Source of the DNA: Halorhabdus tiamatea SARL4B
GTDB lineage: Archaea > Halobacteriota > Halobacteria > Halobacteriales > Haloarculaceae
Reading direction: 5' to 3'
DNA: 64,000 nucleotides
Assembly: GCF_000470655.1 (NCBI RefSeq)
Contig: NC_021921.1
Span: forward strand, 1,116,001-1,180,000
A program made the translations under genes and the position numbers. The notes beneath the pieces are model-generated. The model saw only the letters and a program-made list of their open reading frames with translations, searched no databases and was not told where the DNA came from. Each line of letters opens with the position of its first letter. Within the stretch, counting starts at the first letter, position 1. Shown piece by piece: positions 36,056 through 45,185 of this stretch.

Positions 36056-37504
36056 ATGGGAACCGAGACCGGCAGCGGGGACGAGGCCACCCGTCGTGCG
36101 GCCGAGCCCGATCCGGCGGACGTCCTCTCGCTGGTCCTCCCGTCGGTACTCGACGGCCTGGCCGCCGAGGCCCGCCGGGCGCGCGTCAGCGCCGCCTGGA
36201 CGGCCTGCCGGCTGGCCGACGAACGCCCCGACCTCGGGGCCGAACTCGCCACCCGTCTCGTTCGATCCGCCGGGGAGGCCAACCGGGAAGCCCTGGTCCG
36301 GACGCTCGCGAGCCTCCACGAGCGCCACCCCGAGCAGGTGGGGGACGCCCTCCGCGCGTTCGACGGCACGGTCGTCCGGGCCGTCCGGAAAGCCGGCAGC
36401 TGGGACTTCGACGCGGAGTTGCGTGCCGACGGCGGGGCGACGACGGCCTCCGGGAGCCAACAGATCGTCGAGACGTCCCAGCAGGGCGTCTCCGTCTACC
36501 AACGATCGCTGCCCGACGAGCCGGTCGAACCCGAACCACCGGACCGGATCGTCGACGATGACGTCGAATCGGAATCCGAACCGTCGCCGGACGTCGACGG
36601 GAGCGTCCCCGACGAACCGGGGACGCCGGAGCACGTCGAGGAGCGACGCCGGCGCATCCAGGCCGCCGAGAACTCGGAGGCTTTCGCCGCCGTCCAGCTG
36701 GTGAGCGCCTTCGACGAGATCAGCGTGATCGACCCACCCGAGCGCGGTCGCTACGGCCACATCCTGCCCTCACGGGCACGCATGGACCAGGCCGAGTACG
36801 GCGTCGACCTCCTGTTTTTCGACGAACCCGGCGAGGACGCTCGTGAGTTCGGGTCGGCCGTCCACGAGCGCCTCCACCAGTGGTACTGCGCCGACGAGGC
36901 GACGGGGATCGTCGCCGTCGCGGACTACGGCGACCACCCCCGGCCGTGGGTCGCGACGCCGCGGGCCGAACACACACTCGCCGATCGGCGACCCGCCGAC
37001 CTCGACGTGGCGCTGCGGGACGCCCGGGACCTCGCCGCCGGCCTCGCGGCCGTCAACGAACGCGGGCTTGTCCACGGCGGGATCGACCCCCACGACGTGG
37101 TCTACCCCTCGGTCGGCTTCAAGGAAAATCCCGCGCCCAGCCTCGCCAACCTCGGCGTCATGACCGTCTTCCGGCGGCACTTCCAGCCCGCCGAGTACGT
37201 CGACCCCCGCTACGCCGCTCCGGAGTACTTCGACGACCGCTACGGCTCAGTCGACCACGCGACCGACGTGTATCACTTCGGGACCGTCCTGTTCCGGCTC
37301 CTCACCGGCGAGGCTCCGTACCGCGGCGACTACGACGACGTCCGGGCGGCCATCCTCGCCGAGGAGACACCCGTCCCCAGCGACGTCCGCCCGGATGTGC
37401 CCGAGCCCGTCGACGAGATCGTCGCCAAAGCGATGGCCCCCCGAAAGCTGACCCGTTTCGAGACGGCAGCCCAGCTGCATCGACAGCTCGATCAACTCGT
37501 TTGA
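36056..37504 (+). CDS. Protein kinase-like protein, probably a pseudokinase
   Basis: 482 residues. The N-terminal ~220 residues are helical and acidic with no known domain; residues ~220-482 are a kinase fold. The catalytic loop reads HGGIDPHD (residues 340-347) where active kinases have HRDxKxxN, and the DFG position reads 'LANLG' (363-367). Structural motifs APE (388-390) and DVYxFG (404-409) are conserved. Loss of the catalytic Asp, Lys, Asn and metal-binding Asp indicates no phosphotransfer; a scaffold or nucleotide-sensing role is more likely. Starts about 115 bases from the divergent pheA. Confidence 0.8.
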   Translation: MGTETGSGDEATRRAAEPDPADVLSLVLPSVLDGLAAEARRARVSAAWTACRLADERPDLGAELATRLVRSAGEANREALVRTLASLHERHPEQVGDALRAFDGTVVRAVRKAGSWDFDAELRADGGATTASGSQQIVETSQQGVSVYQRSLPDEPVEPEPPDRIVDDDVESESEPSPDVDGSVPDEPGTPEHVEERRRRIQAAENSEAFAAVQLVSAFDEISVIDPPERGRYGHILPSRARMDQAEYGVDLLFFDEPGEDAREFGSAVHERLHQWYCADEATGIVAVADYGDHPRPWVATPRAEHTLADRRPADLDVALRDARDLAAGLAAVNERGLVHGGIDPHDVVYPSVGFKENPAPSLANLGVMTVFRRHFQPAEYVDPRYAAPEYFDDRYGSVDHATDVYHFGTVLFRLLTGEAPYRGDYDDVRAAILAEETPVPSDVRPDVPEPVDEIVAKAMAPRKLTRFETAAQLHRQLDQLV

Positions 37505-37569
37505 GTGGGATTGGACGGTCGATGAGATCGTCGGGTAGGTGCGTCACGTTGTCAGCGGCCGGAAACGTT

Positions 37570-37851
37570 CTAATCGTCGCCTGGCTTGTAGGCCCCGCCA
37601 CGCCGTTCGATCGTGTAGATGTCGAGAACCTGCTCGTCGTGGTCACACTCGGCACCGAGCCGAAATTGGCCGATCCGGAGCTTCGAATGTGGTGCCCCGG
37701 TCAGCGGTTCGAGGTAGTCGTCGGGCTCGCGCCACCGATCGGTGACGATGTCGTCGAGCTTGTCTGTGATCCGCGATCGTGCGTGTTCGTCGAGATCGTC
37801 GTACGTCCGCTTGGCTGGTGCTCGAAGCTGTCACGTCCACTCTTCACTCAT
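37570..37851 (-). pseudogene. RelE/ParE-type toxin, interrupted by TGA
   Basis: The frame from the ATG at 37851 encodes MSEEWT, then TGA (37831-37833), then a complete RelE-like body: 'AKRTYDDLDEHARSRITDKL', 'EPLTGAPHSKLRIGQFRL', 'DIYTIERRGG' to TAG at 37570-37572. In related toxins the residue after 'WT' is usually Trp, so TGG to TGA is a single G-to-A change. The ATG overlaps the stop of the antitoxin frame, the normal antitoxin-toxin coupling. Without readthrough the toxin cannot be made. Confidence 0.8.
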
Positions 37852-38128
37852 CGTCGTTCAGCAACTCGTCGCGGGAGAACGTCTCGCTGTCGCCCGTGCG
37901 GCGTGCGTGCTCGACCGCCGCGATCTCCTTCCAGCTCTCGCGGGTAAGTCCCGGATGCCGGACGGCATCGCGAAGGGTTTCCCGAATGAACTCGCTTCGG
38001 CTATTGTACCCCTCCTCGCCCCACGTCGCGTCGATATCTTCGAGTAACGTCTCCGTGAGACGGACGTTGATATTCGTCTTCTCCGGCCCACCACCGCTAT
38101 TTGTATCTGCATCAGATATACAAGCGTG
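37844..38128 (-). pseudogene. RHH (CopG-type) antitoxin, start codon lost
   Basis: An open frame from 38128 to TGA at 37844-37846 encodes a ribbon-helix-helix protein: strand 'TNINVRLTETLLEDID', then helices containing 'YNSRSEFIRETLRDAVRHP'. The expected start before 'SDADTNSGGG' is ATA (38117-38119), and no ATG, GTG or TTG occurs in frame before the domain. The ATG at 38112 is in another frame. So the antitoxin is likely dead or starts poorly from ATA. It overlaps the toxin start by 8 bases. Confidence 0.75.
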
Positions 38129-38379
38129 TTACGTTCAGGGCCGAATAAGTGTTCGGGGTCAACGGCTGTCCTCTCGGGGAATGGACGAGTCCCTCGATAT
38201 TTCGATCGAAACTCGCCTGAACGAGTCGGACGCCGGTGAGAGATCTGACAGGCGGTATTGCAGAAAATGAACGTATAGAAATAATCCCATCTGCGATATG
38301 AACGAATATTCCACTCAGTAAGTTTGTTCACCGACCGATTTACTGAGGTGCTTAGTTGCAAACAGGCTTCCAGCCGGAC

Positions 38380-38868
38380 TTAGTCGCTACATAACGAGGC
38401 TTCTGGCTCTGGTTCCCAGTTCTCTACGTCAAGTTCAGCCGATGTTTGGACCAAGACGCGAACTCTCGTACAGTTCGGGTTCTCGACAGTATGTTGGTGG
38501 CTCCACTGGATGCCTGCCGTAGATGTGGTTTGGTCCGTCTCTGCTCCATCCAGTCGCGCGAGAACAGTGTACTCGACAGGTTTCGATGGGAGGGACAGGT
38601 CGAGCGTGCCATTCGTGTGTTCTGATTCCGGTTGTTCGGCGGAGGCTAGTTCAAGTGTCTCCCAATATTCAACTTCTCCTTGAATCGAAACGACAAGGTC
38701 GAGGGTATGTGGAGAGTTATCGAAATTCGCGTATCCGATCACACCCGGTTGAAGCAAACTCTTCTCTCTCGCCTCCTCGTTGTGACCGCTTATCGCTGAA
38801 CACCCTCCTACGACCGAAGCTGTTGCGGCAGACACCAGACCAATTGTTTGGCGGCGGGTGGGGGCCAT
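38380..38868 (-). CDS. Tat-type secreted lipoprotein of unknown function
   Basis: 162 residues from the ATG at 38868. Signal: RR in 'PTRRQTIGLV', hydrophobic core and lipobox 'VVGGC'. The mature part looks like a small beta-sandwich ('DLVVSIQGEVEYWETLELA', 'KPVEYTVLARLDG'). Base composition is lower in GC than the neighbours and the region around is gene-poor with a dead toxin-antitoxin pair, which suggests an accessory insertion. Function unknown. Confidence 0.75.
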   Translation of the reverse strand: MAPTRRQTIGLVSAATASVVGGCSAISGHNEEAREKSLLQPGVIGYANFDNSPHTLDLVVSIQGEVEYWETLELASAEQPESEHTNGTLDLSLPSKPVEYTVLARLDGAETDQTTSTAGIQWSHQHTVENPNCTRVRVLVQTSAELDVENWEPEPEASLCSD

Positions 38869-39175
38869 TGTGCCAACCTTTTCAGAATGCACCGATAATT
38901 CTTATGATTGGAGTGGTACGAAGTAGACATTCCCAGAACGTTACAGCTATATTCTGTATTGAAGAGTGTTATAAAAACGAAAAACTTCGTCGAATCTGGT
39001 AGTTCGCGTCCGCGAGCCAAGCGGACGGCAAGCGATGGCGTCAAGCAGTAGCCGTGGGGGCTGATGTGATGTTGACCGACTTCGCCTCGCGGGTCATGTT
39101 AAACGAGGCCTCGCTTCGCTCGGCCTCGCATTCCCCGCTCGGCATTTCGAGGGCCGTACTTCGTACGCCCCTCGC
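38869..39175. other. Intergenic region downstream of thermosome gene
   Basis: 307 bases without a credible gene. The first 130 bases are AT-rich and probably hold the promoter of the lipoprotein gene at 38380. The remainder is palindromic: a hairpin CGAGGCC...GGCCTCG at 39104-39128 and another at 39148-39174 immediately after the thermosome stop. Confidence 0.6.
39148..39174 (-). terminator. Hairpin at the end of the thermosome gene
   Basis: CGAGGGcCGTAC-ttc-GTACGcCCCTCG begins one base after the stop codon and pairs over 11 positions with a single C.C mismatch. A likely 3' processing or termination hairpin; no long T-run follows, so intrinsic termination in the bacterial sense is not claimed. 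Confidence 0.5.
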
Positions 39176-40864
39176 TTACATCGCGCCGCCCATGCCACCC
39201 ATACCGCCCATGCCGCCCATGCCGCCGCCCATACCGCCAGGGCCGCCGGCGGGCGGGCCGCCGTCGTCGCCGTCGTCACTGCCGCCGCCCTTGAGGTCGC
39301 CGGCGGCGATCACGTCGTCAATCCGGAGGATCATCACGGCGGCCTCCGTCGCACTCTCGACAGCCTGAGTCTTGACGCGCAGCGGCTCGTAGACGCCGTC
39401 CTCGGTCATGTCGACGATGTCACCGGAGTAGGCGTCGAGCCCGACGCCGATGTCGCCGGCGTCGTGCTGACTGCGGAGGTCCACGAGGGAGTCGATCGGG
39501 TCGTGACCCGCGTTCTCGGCGAGGGTTCGCGGGACGACGTCGATCGCGTCGGCGAACGCCTCGACGGCGAGCTGCTCGCGGCCGCCGACGGAGTCGGCGT
39601 GGTCACGCAGTCCCAGCGCGAGTTCGGCCTCGGGGGCCCCGCCACCGGGCAGGACCTTGCCGTCCTCGAGGGTGACGCGAACGACGCCAAGGGAGTCCTC
39701 GATGGCGCGTTCGACCTCGTCGACGACGTGCTCGGTGCCACCGCGGAGGATGAGGGTGACGGCTTTGGCGTCCTCGACGTCCTCGACGAAGACGCGCTGG
39801 TCGCCCGCGACGTCGCGCTGGGCGACGCTGCCGGCGAAGCCGAGATCGTCCTCGGTGATGTCGTCGATGTTCGAGACGACGCGTGCGCCCGTGGCTCGCG
39901 AGAGCGCCTTGATGTCGGACTTCTTCGCCCGGCGGACCGCGAGGATGCCCTCCTGGGCGAGGTAGTGCTGGGCCATGTCGTCGATGCCCTTCTGACAGAA
40001 GACGGCGTCGGCTCCCGCGTCGGCGAGCTGATCGACCATCTCCTGGAGCTGGGCCTCTTCCTGGTCGAGGAACTCCTGGAGCTGGTCCGGGTCCGAAACG
40101 TTGACCTCGGCGTCGATCTCGGTCTCCTGGACCTCGATCGCAGTGTCCAGCAGCGCGACGTTGGCGTCCTCGACGGCGTAGGGCATGTTGTCGTGGACGC
40201 GCTCCTTGTCGATGATGACGCCCTCGACGAGTTCGGACTCGTCGGTCGAGCCGCCGACGACGGTCTCGATCTTGACGTTGTCCGTGTCGATGTCCTCACC
40301 GTTGGCAACGGACTGCACGGCGCTGACGACGAGTTCGGCGAGCGTCTCCTTTGAGTTCTCCGCGCCCTTGCCGGTCATCGCGGTCGCCGCGATCTGCTCT
40401 AAGATCTCGTCGTCCTCGGGGGTGACCTCGATGGCGTTGTCCTCTAAGATCTCCTTTGCCTGCTCGGCGGCCCGGCGATACCCCTGGGCGAGGATCGTGG
40501 CGTGGATGTCCTGCTCTAGGAGGTCCTCGGCCTTGCTCAGAAGTTCACCGGCGATGATGACGGCTGTGGTCGTGCCGTCGCCGACCTCGTCTTCCTGGGT
40601 CTCGGCGACCTCGACGATCATGTTCGCCGCGGGATGTTCGATGTCCATCTCGTCTAAGATGGTGACGCCGTCGTTCGTGACGACGACGTTGCCCGTCGAG
40701 TCGACGAGCATCTTGTCCATCCCTTTCGGACCCAGCGTCGTCCGAACGGCCTCGGCGACGGCGGTCCCGGCGGTGATGTTCATCGATTGGGCGTCCTTTC
40801 CGGAGGTTCGCTGGCTGTCCTCGGAAAGTACGATGAGGGGCTGGTTACCCATCTGTTGAGCCAT
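39176..40864 (-). CDS. Thermosome subunit (group II chaperonin)
   Basis: 562 residues, full length. Contains the ATP-binding '[14 protein letters not shown]', '[17 protein letters not shown]' and 'GDGTTTAV' segments, and a flexible C-terminal Gly-Met repeat tail (GGMGGMGG...). Forms a double-ring ATP-dependent folding machine with other thermosome subunits. A TATA-like cttatatag on the minus strand at about 40891-40899 precedes the start at 40864. Hairpin follows the stop. Confidence 0.97.
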   Translation of the reverse strand: MAQQMGNQPLIVLSEDSQRTSGKDAQSMNITAGTAVAEAVRTTLGPKGMDKMLVDSTGNVVVTNDGVTILDEMDIEHPAANMIVEVAETQEDEVGDGTTTAVIIAGELLSKAEDLLEQDIHATILAQGYRRAAEQAKEILEDNAIEVTPEDDEILEQIAATAMTGKGAENSKETLAELVVSAVQSVANGEDIDTDNVKIETVVGGSTDESELVEGVIIDKERVHDNMPYAVEDANVALLDTAIEVQETEIDAEVNVSDPDQLQEFLDQEEAQLQEMVDQLADAGADAVFCQKGIDDMAQHYLAQEGILAVRRAKKSDIKALSRATGARVVSNIDDITEDDLGFAGSVAQRDVAGDQRVFVEDVEDAKAVTLILRGGTEHVVDEVERAIEDSLGVVRVTLEDGKVLPGGGAPEAELALGLRDHADSVGGREQLAVEAFADAIDVVPRTLAENAGHDPIDSLVDLRSQHDAGDIGVGLDAYSGDIVDMTEDGVYEPLRVKTQAVESATEAAVMILRIDDVIAAGDLKGGGSDDGDDGGPPAGGPGGMGGGMGGMGGMGGMGGAM

Positions 40865-40888
40865 AGTCAGGCAAGGATTGAATGTCCT

Positions 40889-40901
40889 TCTATATAAGTA
40901 T
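40889..40901 (-). promoter_or_regulatory. TATA box of the thermosome gene
   Basis: On the minus strand ttatacttatata runs into the start of the gene about 27-35 bases upstream of the ATG, the standard position for a leaderless haloarchaeal promoter. Exact core (ttatac or ttatata) is not decided. Confidence 0.55.
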
Positions 40902-41055
40902 AACGGACCAGGGTGAGACGGGCGGCCGAGACCGACGCGTCACGAACTATGCGACATGTTCACAGACGAATTTAAAAGGCGATAGGGCAAACAGAGGGAC
41001 CAACGCACACGCACACGCATAGCCGGAGTGACACCGTCTATTGCAGCGGGAGAAC

Positions 41056-41604
41056 TCACCCGGTAAACTGGTGGTACTCCAGACCCTGGTTTTTCATCTC
41101 GTTATGGCGGCGTTCAAGGAACGAGTACACGGAGCCGTGAGGTGCGCCGTCGAGGATCATCTCAGCGGCCTCCCGGACGGCCTCGACCTGCTCGGGGCCG
41201 CCGATGATCGACAGCGTCGAGCCGTAGATGGCGACGTCCGCACCCGTCAGGTCCTCCATCAGCTCGCGAGTTCGGCCGTCTTCACCGATGAGTCGGCCTT
41301 TCAGACGCTTGCGATCGTTCGGATTGCGCGCGACCGCGTCGATGTCGATGACGTCGAACAGCATCATGTCGTTTTCGAGCAGCCGGAGGGCGTCCTCGGG
41401 AGCGAATCCGCGGCCGATGGCCTTGACGATGTCCGGCCCTTTCAGCGCCGTGACGGGGTCGCCGACCGACTCGACGGCGACCGCACCGGTCTCGCTATCG
41501 ATGTCGAGGCGGACTTCAGCTTCCTGTTCGATCTCCCGCATCGTCTCACCACCCTCGCCGATCACCACGCCGATCCGGTCCTGCGGAATCTTCACGTGTT
41601 GCAT
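41056..41604 (-). CDS. KH-domain RNA-binding protein (Dim2/PNO1-like)
   Basis: 182 residues with two KH folds. The first has 'RIGVVIGEGGETMREIE' (GxxG loop GEGG); the second has 'RLKGRLIGEDGRTRELME' (GEDG). The arrangement corresponds to archaeal Dim2/Krr1-like proteins that bind the 3' end of 16S rRNA with aIF2alpha. Likely role in small-subunit maturation. Start at 41604 gives MQHVKIPQDRIG, typical for the family. Confidence 0.9.
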   Translation of the reverse strand: MQHVKIPQDRIGVVIGEGGETMREIEQEAEVRLDIDSETGAVAVESVGDPVTALKGPDIVKAIGRGFAPEDALRLLENDMMLFDVIDIDAVARNPNDRKRLKGRLIGEDGRTRELMEDLTGADVAIYGSTLSIIGGPEQVEAVREAAEMILDGAPHGSVYSFLERRHNEMKNQGLEYHQFTG

Positions 41605-41685
41605 ATAGCAGGCGTAGCGGCCGCGTTCAGTTAAGTATCTCGCACTGCCGATTCGGCGGGGACGCCCCCTCTACCGCCTGAAACC

Positions 41686-42732
41686 TCACTCGGCCATCAG
41701 GCCGCCCTCTTCGACGCGCATGACGCCCTCGCCGTCGGGCAGGTTGGGAGCGTCGACGAGGCGGACGATCCGCTTGTCGCCCTTGGATTTCCGGAGGTAC
41801 AGCCGGAACGTCGAGGTGTGGCCCAGGATGTTCCCGCCGATGGGCTGGGTCGGGTCACCGAAGAAGGAGTCGGGGTTGGCGGCGACCTGGTTGGTGACGA
41901 CGACGGCCGTGTTGTTGAGGTCGCCGACCCGCATGAGGTCGTGGAGGTGCTTGTTGAGCTTCTGCTGGCGGTCGGCGAGTTCACCACGGCCGACGTACTC
42001 CGCCCGGAAGTGTGCGGTCAGCGAGTCGACGGCGAGCAGCCGGACGGGGAACGCCTCGTCCTGGCCCTCACTGGCGAGTTCCTGGGCCTTCTCGGCGAGC
42101 AGGATCTGGTGGTTGGAGTTGAACGCCTTCGCGACGTGGATCTTGTCGAGGATCGACTCGACGAGGTCGTCGAAGAGAGCGTCGTCACCGGGATCGGCCT
42201 CCCCCTCCTCGGCGACGTCGTGGAGGACCATCGTGTCGGCGATCACGTCGTCTTCGAGGCCTTCGACCATCTGCTCGATACGCTCGGGGCGGAACGTGTC
42301 CTCGCTGTCGATGAAGATCGAACTCCCCTCGAGGCCGCCGTGCTCGGCCGGGAGCTGGACGTTGACCGCGAGCTGGTGGGTGACCTGGGACTTGCCCGCG
42401 CCGAACTCGCCGTAGACCTCGGTGATCGACTGGGTCTCGACGCCGCCGCCGAGCAACTCGTCGACCTCCTCGACGCCCCACGAGAGCTTGCCGATCTGTT
42501 CGCGGCGTTCGAGCACCTCGGCCCCGCTCTCGAACCCGCCGATGTCGGCGGCCTCGCGGGCGGCCTGGATGATGTCTGCCGCGCTGGATTCGCCGACGTC
42601 GGCGGTGTTGCTCAACTCGCCAGGACTCGCGACGGCGATGCCCTGATAGGAGTCGTAGCCGTTTTCGGTGAGCTTCTCTGCGGTCGCCGGACCCACGCCC
42701 GGCAGGTCTTCGAGGTCTTCGGATGCTGCCAT
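41686..42732 (-). CDS. radA: DNA recombinase RadA
   Basis: 348 residues. Helix-hairpin-helix DNA-binding N-terminus (~1-60), then a RecA core with Walker A '[12 protein letters not shown]' and Walker B '[12 protein letters not shown]', and '[10 protein letters not shown]' of loop L2. The archaeal Rad51 ortholog; it catalyses strand exchange. No intein is present here, unlike RadA of some other archaea. Confidence 0.97.
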   Translation of the reverse strand: MAASEDLEDLPGVGPATAEKLTENGYDSYQGIAVASPGELSNTADVGESSAADIIQAAREAADIGGFESGAEVLERREQIGKLSWGVEEVDELLGGGVETQSITEVYGEFGAGKSQVTHQLAVNVQLPAEHGGLEGSSIFIDSEDTFRPERIEQMVEGLEDDVIADTMVLHDVAEEGEADPGDDALFDDLVESILDKIHVAKAFNSNHQILLAEKAQELASEGQDEAFPVRLLAVDSLTAHFRAEYVGRGELADRQQKLNKHLHDLMRVGDLNNTAVVVTNQVAANPDSFFGDPTQPIGGNILGHTSTFRLYLRKSKGDKRIVRLVDAPNLPDGEGVMRVEEGGLMAE

Positions 42733-42871
42733 ATCAATCGCTTTGCCCGCCCTGCCATATAAAGCCTCGTTAACACCGGGGTGAAAGTGAAATCAGTAGG
42801 TCGGAAATTGGAGGGCACACGGTGAGGCGGCACTCAACCGATAGCCACCACAACGGTTCCGAAACGGTCGA

Positions 42872-43198
42872 TCAGGATCGATCAGCAGGTTCGGGCAGTT
42901 CGACGTCGGCCGGATCAGGCATCCAGAAGTAGTCGATCGTCACCCCGATCGTGAGCGGGCCGACGACGGTCACGCCGAGGACGGCCGCGCGACTGTCGAG
43001 GTTCGGGCCGAGGCCGAGAAAGCCGGCCAGCACCAGCGTCGTGACGACTAACGCGAGTGATCCGAACACCACAGCGTAGAACAGGCTGCCCCAGCGGGTG
43101 TGCAACCGGACGCGGAAAAAGCGAGTCGAGAGTGCCACGATCGCGGTGTTGACCAGGACGATCACCGCGAGCCCGACGGCATCTGTCACGGCTGACAT
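42872..43198 (-). CDS. Membrane protein of unknown function
   Basis: 108 residues from the ATG at 43198, three transmembrane helices (about 8-28, 42-65 and 72-92), ending in a polar tail with 'WMPDPADVELPEPADRS'. The frame runs upstream to 43423 without family support. No assigned family. Confidence 0.7.
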   Translation of the reverse strand: MSAVTDAVGLAVIVLVNTAIVALSTRFFRVRLHTRWGSLFYAVVFGSLALVVTTLVLAGFLGLGPNLDSRAAVLGVTVVGPLTIGVTIDYFWMPDPADVELPEPADRS

Positions 43199-43274
43199 AC
43201 CTGCGATCAGGCGAGCCAGCCTCTTTGGCGTGTCGCTGCCGGCAGCCCGCCGCGGCCACGACGACTCGGGTGTT

Positions 43275-43505
43275 TCACTCGAGACAGATGTACGATCGGG
43301 TGTCGGTGACGTCTTCGAGGTCACGAATACCGCTGGCGACGGACTCCATGATCTCGTAGACGGAGTCCCGTTCGGCCTCGACGACGAGATCGTACTGTCC
43401 GGCCACGACGTGAGCCTCTTCAACGCCGATCGCCGTCCGAGCCTCCCCGAGCAGTCGTTCCGCCGTGCCTGCGGCCGCCTTCACCAGAATGAACGCTTTG
43501 ACCAT
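43275..43505 (-). CDS. Stand-alone Lrp/AsnC ligand-binding (RAM) domain
   Basis: 76 residues, no DNA-binding part. Pattern 'MVKAFILVKAAAGTAERLL', 'VEEAHVVAGQYDLVVEAE' is the RAM fold, which binds amino acids or other small molecules at the dimer interface. Divergent from the TrkA at 43623 with 117 bases between, and paralogous to the RAM gene at 44311 on TrkA's other side ('HVVAG.-DL' shared). A regulatory role with TrkA is plausible. Confidence 0.85.
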   Translation of the reverse strand: MVKAFILVKAAAGTAERLLGEARTAIGVEEAHVVAGQYDLVVEAERDSVYEIMESVASGIRDLEDVTDTRSYICLE

Positions 43506-43622
43506 CGCAAACTATGGTACGATGTGACATGACATGAACGTTTCCCTCCCGAAGTCGATCGGAGTCCCGCCGGTTTCGCCGGCGAAGATACCTTTATTCG
43601 TCCGCACGTGAATGACACACAT

Positions 43623-44309
43623 ATGCGATTCGTTATCGTGGGATCCGGACGGGTCGGCCTCCGGACGGCCCGGGCGCTTGGGGAGAGCGGACACGACGTC
43701 GTCCTCGTCGAGGCCGATCCGAAGACGGCCGACCGGGGGCGTGAGGCGGGCTTCGAGGTGATCGTGGGCGACGGGTCCGTCGAATCTGTCCTCGAGCAGG
43801 CAGACCTCGAATCGGCAGACGCCGTGGGCGCGCTCACCGGCGACCTCAACGCCAACTTCGCGACGTGTCTGATCGCCAGCGAACACGGGTGTCGAACGGT
43901 GTTACGCATCGACGAGGACTACCGCGAGGACGTCTACCGGCAGTACGCCGACGCCGTCGACGAGGTGATCTACCCCGAGCGACTCGGCGCAATCGCGACG
44001 AAGAACGCGCTGCTCGGAGGAAGTAGCGTCGCCATCGCCGACATCGCCCAGCATCTCCAGTTGATCGAGTTCACCGTCACCGCCGACGCACCAGTGAACG
44101 GCTACAGCCTGAGCGAACTCGAACTCCCGGCCAAATCGCGACTCCTCGCCTTCGGCAAGCGCGACGGGTCGGTCGGCGTCCCGAACGTCGACGCGTCGCT
44201 GGAGGTCGGCGATCGACTGGTCGTCCTGGCCGATTTCACTGTCCTCGGCGACGTCCGGCAATTGATCGTCGGCAACACGACGGCGGAAACAGCACTCGGA
44301 GGGGCCTAA
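43623..44309 (+). CDS. trkA: TrkA family protein (RCK_N + RCK_C)
   Basis: 228 residues. Rossmann motif VGSGRVG (residues 5-11), acidic end of beta-2 (VVLVE), and an RCK_C domain from about 140 ('IEFTVTADAPVNGYSL'). Start ATG 43623 gives MRFVIVGSG; a GTG at 43608 is alternative. TATA-like ctttatt at about 43590 fits a leaderless start. Unlike the TrkA genes at 2445 and 4819 it has no TrkH nearby; a RAM-domain gene follows after one base. Confidence 0.92.
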   Translation: MRFVIVGSGRVGLRTARALGESGHDVVLVEADPKTADRGREAGFEVIVGDGSVESVLEQADLESADAVGALTGDLNANFATCLIASEHGCRTVLRIDEDYREDVYRQYADAVDEVIYPERLGAIATKNALLGGSSVAIADIAQHLQLIEFTVTADAPVNGYSLSELELPAKSRLLAFGKRDGSVGVPNVDASLEVGDRLVVLADFTVLGDVRQLIVGNTTAETALGGA

Positions 44310-44310
44310 C

Positions 44311-44541
44311 ATGGTCACAGCATACGTCATGGTCAAAGCACACACGGGCGAGGCGGACCGACTCAAGAACAGTATCGAAGCGATCGACGGCGTGGCGAGC
44401 GCCCACGTCGTGGCCGGTGACGTCGACCTCATCGCGAAAGTCGACGTTCCAGCGCCGGCGGACGTCAAGGAGATCGCCGCCGGCGAGATCCAGGAGATCG
44501 ACGGAATCGAGGACACCCAGACGTACGTCGCGATGGAGTGA
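44311..44541 (+). CDS. Stand-alone Lrp/AsnC ligand-binding (RAM) domain
   Basis: 76 residues beginning MVTAYVMVKAHTGEADRL with 'SAHVVAGDVDLIAKVD'. Same fold and length as the RAM protein at 43275. Starts one base after the trkA stop, so it is co-translated with TrkA. Probably provides small-molecule sensing to the TrkA complex, inferred from position. Confidence 0.88.
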   Translation: MVTAYVMVKAHTGEADRLKNSIEAIDGVASAHVVAGDVDLIAKVDVPAPADVKEIAAGEIQEIDGIEDTQTYVAME

Positions 44542-44545
44542 TCCC

Positions 44546-45061
44546 CTACAGCGGGGTCCCGCTGCGCTCGTTGTCGCCAGCCGTCTTCGAGGCCTGGAGT
44601 AGATCGGATACCGGCGGCTGGTAGTCGTACCCGGGCACGACCCCCTCGACGTAGGTTCCTTCGACGTACTCGACGAACGTCTTGGCGATCTCGGCGGCCC
44701 GCCCCGGATCACCGTACGAGAAGACGAGCGTCGCGACTGCCTGGCTGTCGTCGACACGAAGCCGGTGCTCGTCGAGGTCGACTCGCGCCCGCGTGGCTCC
44801 AGCCGCGTCTTCGAGTCGGCGTTCGAAAGTCTCGAACCAGCCGTCCTCGACGGCCGGCCCCACGACTTCGCCCTCGACGGCCGCGTCGAGCATCGGCGTC
44901 CGGACGGTCACCGTGTACTCGTGGCCGACGCCGTCGGTGTCGGTCGCCGTCACCGTCGCGTCGAAGACGGTCGTCGTCACGCGATACCCCTCCTCGCTCG
45001 CTTCGAACGGGTCGTGGTCGTCGAAGGCATCGGCGACAGCCGGCGGCAGCGTGTCAGTCAT
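44546..45061 (-). CDS. Conserved haloarchaeal protein (DUF5813-like)
   Basis: 171 residues, acidic, soluble. 'GYRVTTTVFDATVTATD', 'VRTPMLDAAVEGE' and 'PVSDLLQAS' look like the haloarchaeal DUF5813 family. No catalytic residues seen; function unknown. Convergent with the RAM gene, only 4 bases between stops. Confidence 0.75.
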   Translation of the reverse strand: MTDTLPPAVADAFDDHDPFEASEEGYRVTTTVFDATVTATDTDGVGHEYTVTVRTPMLDAAVEGEVVGPAVEDGWFETFERRLEDAAGATRARVDLDEHRLRVDDSQAVATLVFSYGDPGRAAEIAKTFVEYVEGTYVEGVVPGYDYQPPVSDLLQASKTAGDNERSGTPL

Positions 45062-45185
45062 CGATCGCTCGTTGGGCCGGGATATAAAAAAGCACGTCGC
45101 GTGAGTCGTTCACATCACGGTACCCCGGCGAATGTCTCATCGAGCGTCGGCCTAGATTTAACAATTGTGGCTGTCACGCTCCGGT

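Noticed and set aside
38181-38270. 29-codon ORF MDESLDIS...
   Set aside because: Too short, no similarity or start context; lies in the decaying region upstream of the dead antitoxin.
38523-39002. 159-codon plus-strand frame
   Set aside because: Antisense to the lipoprotein gene whose signal peptide and lipobox are clear.
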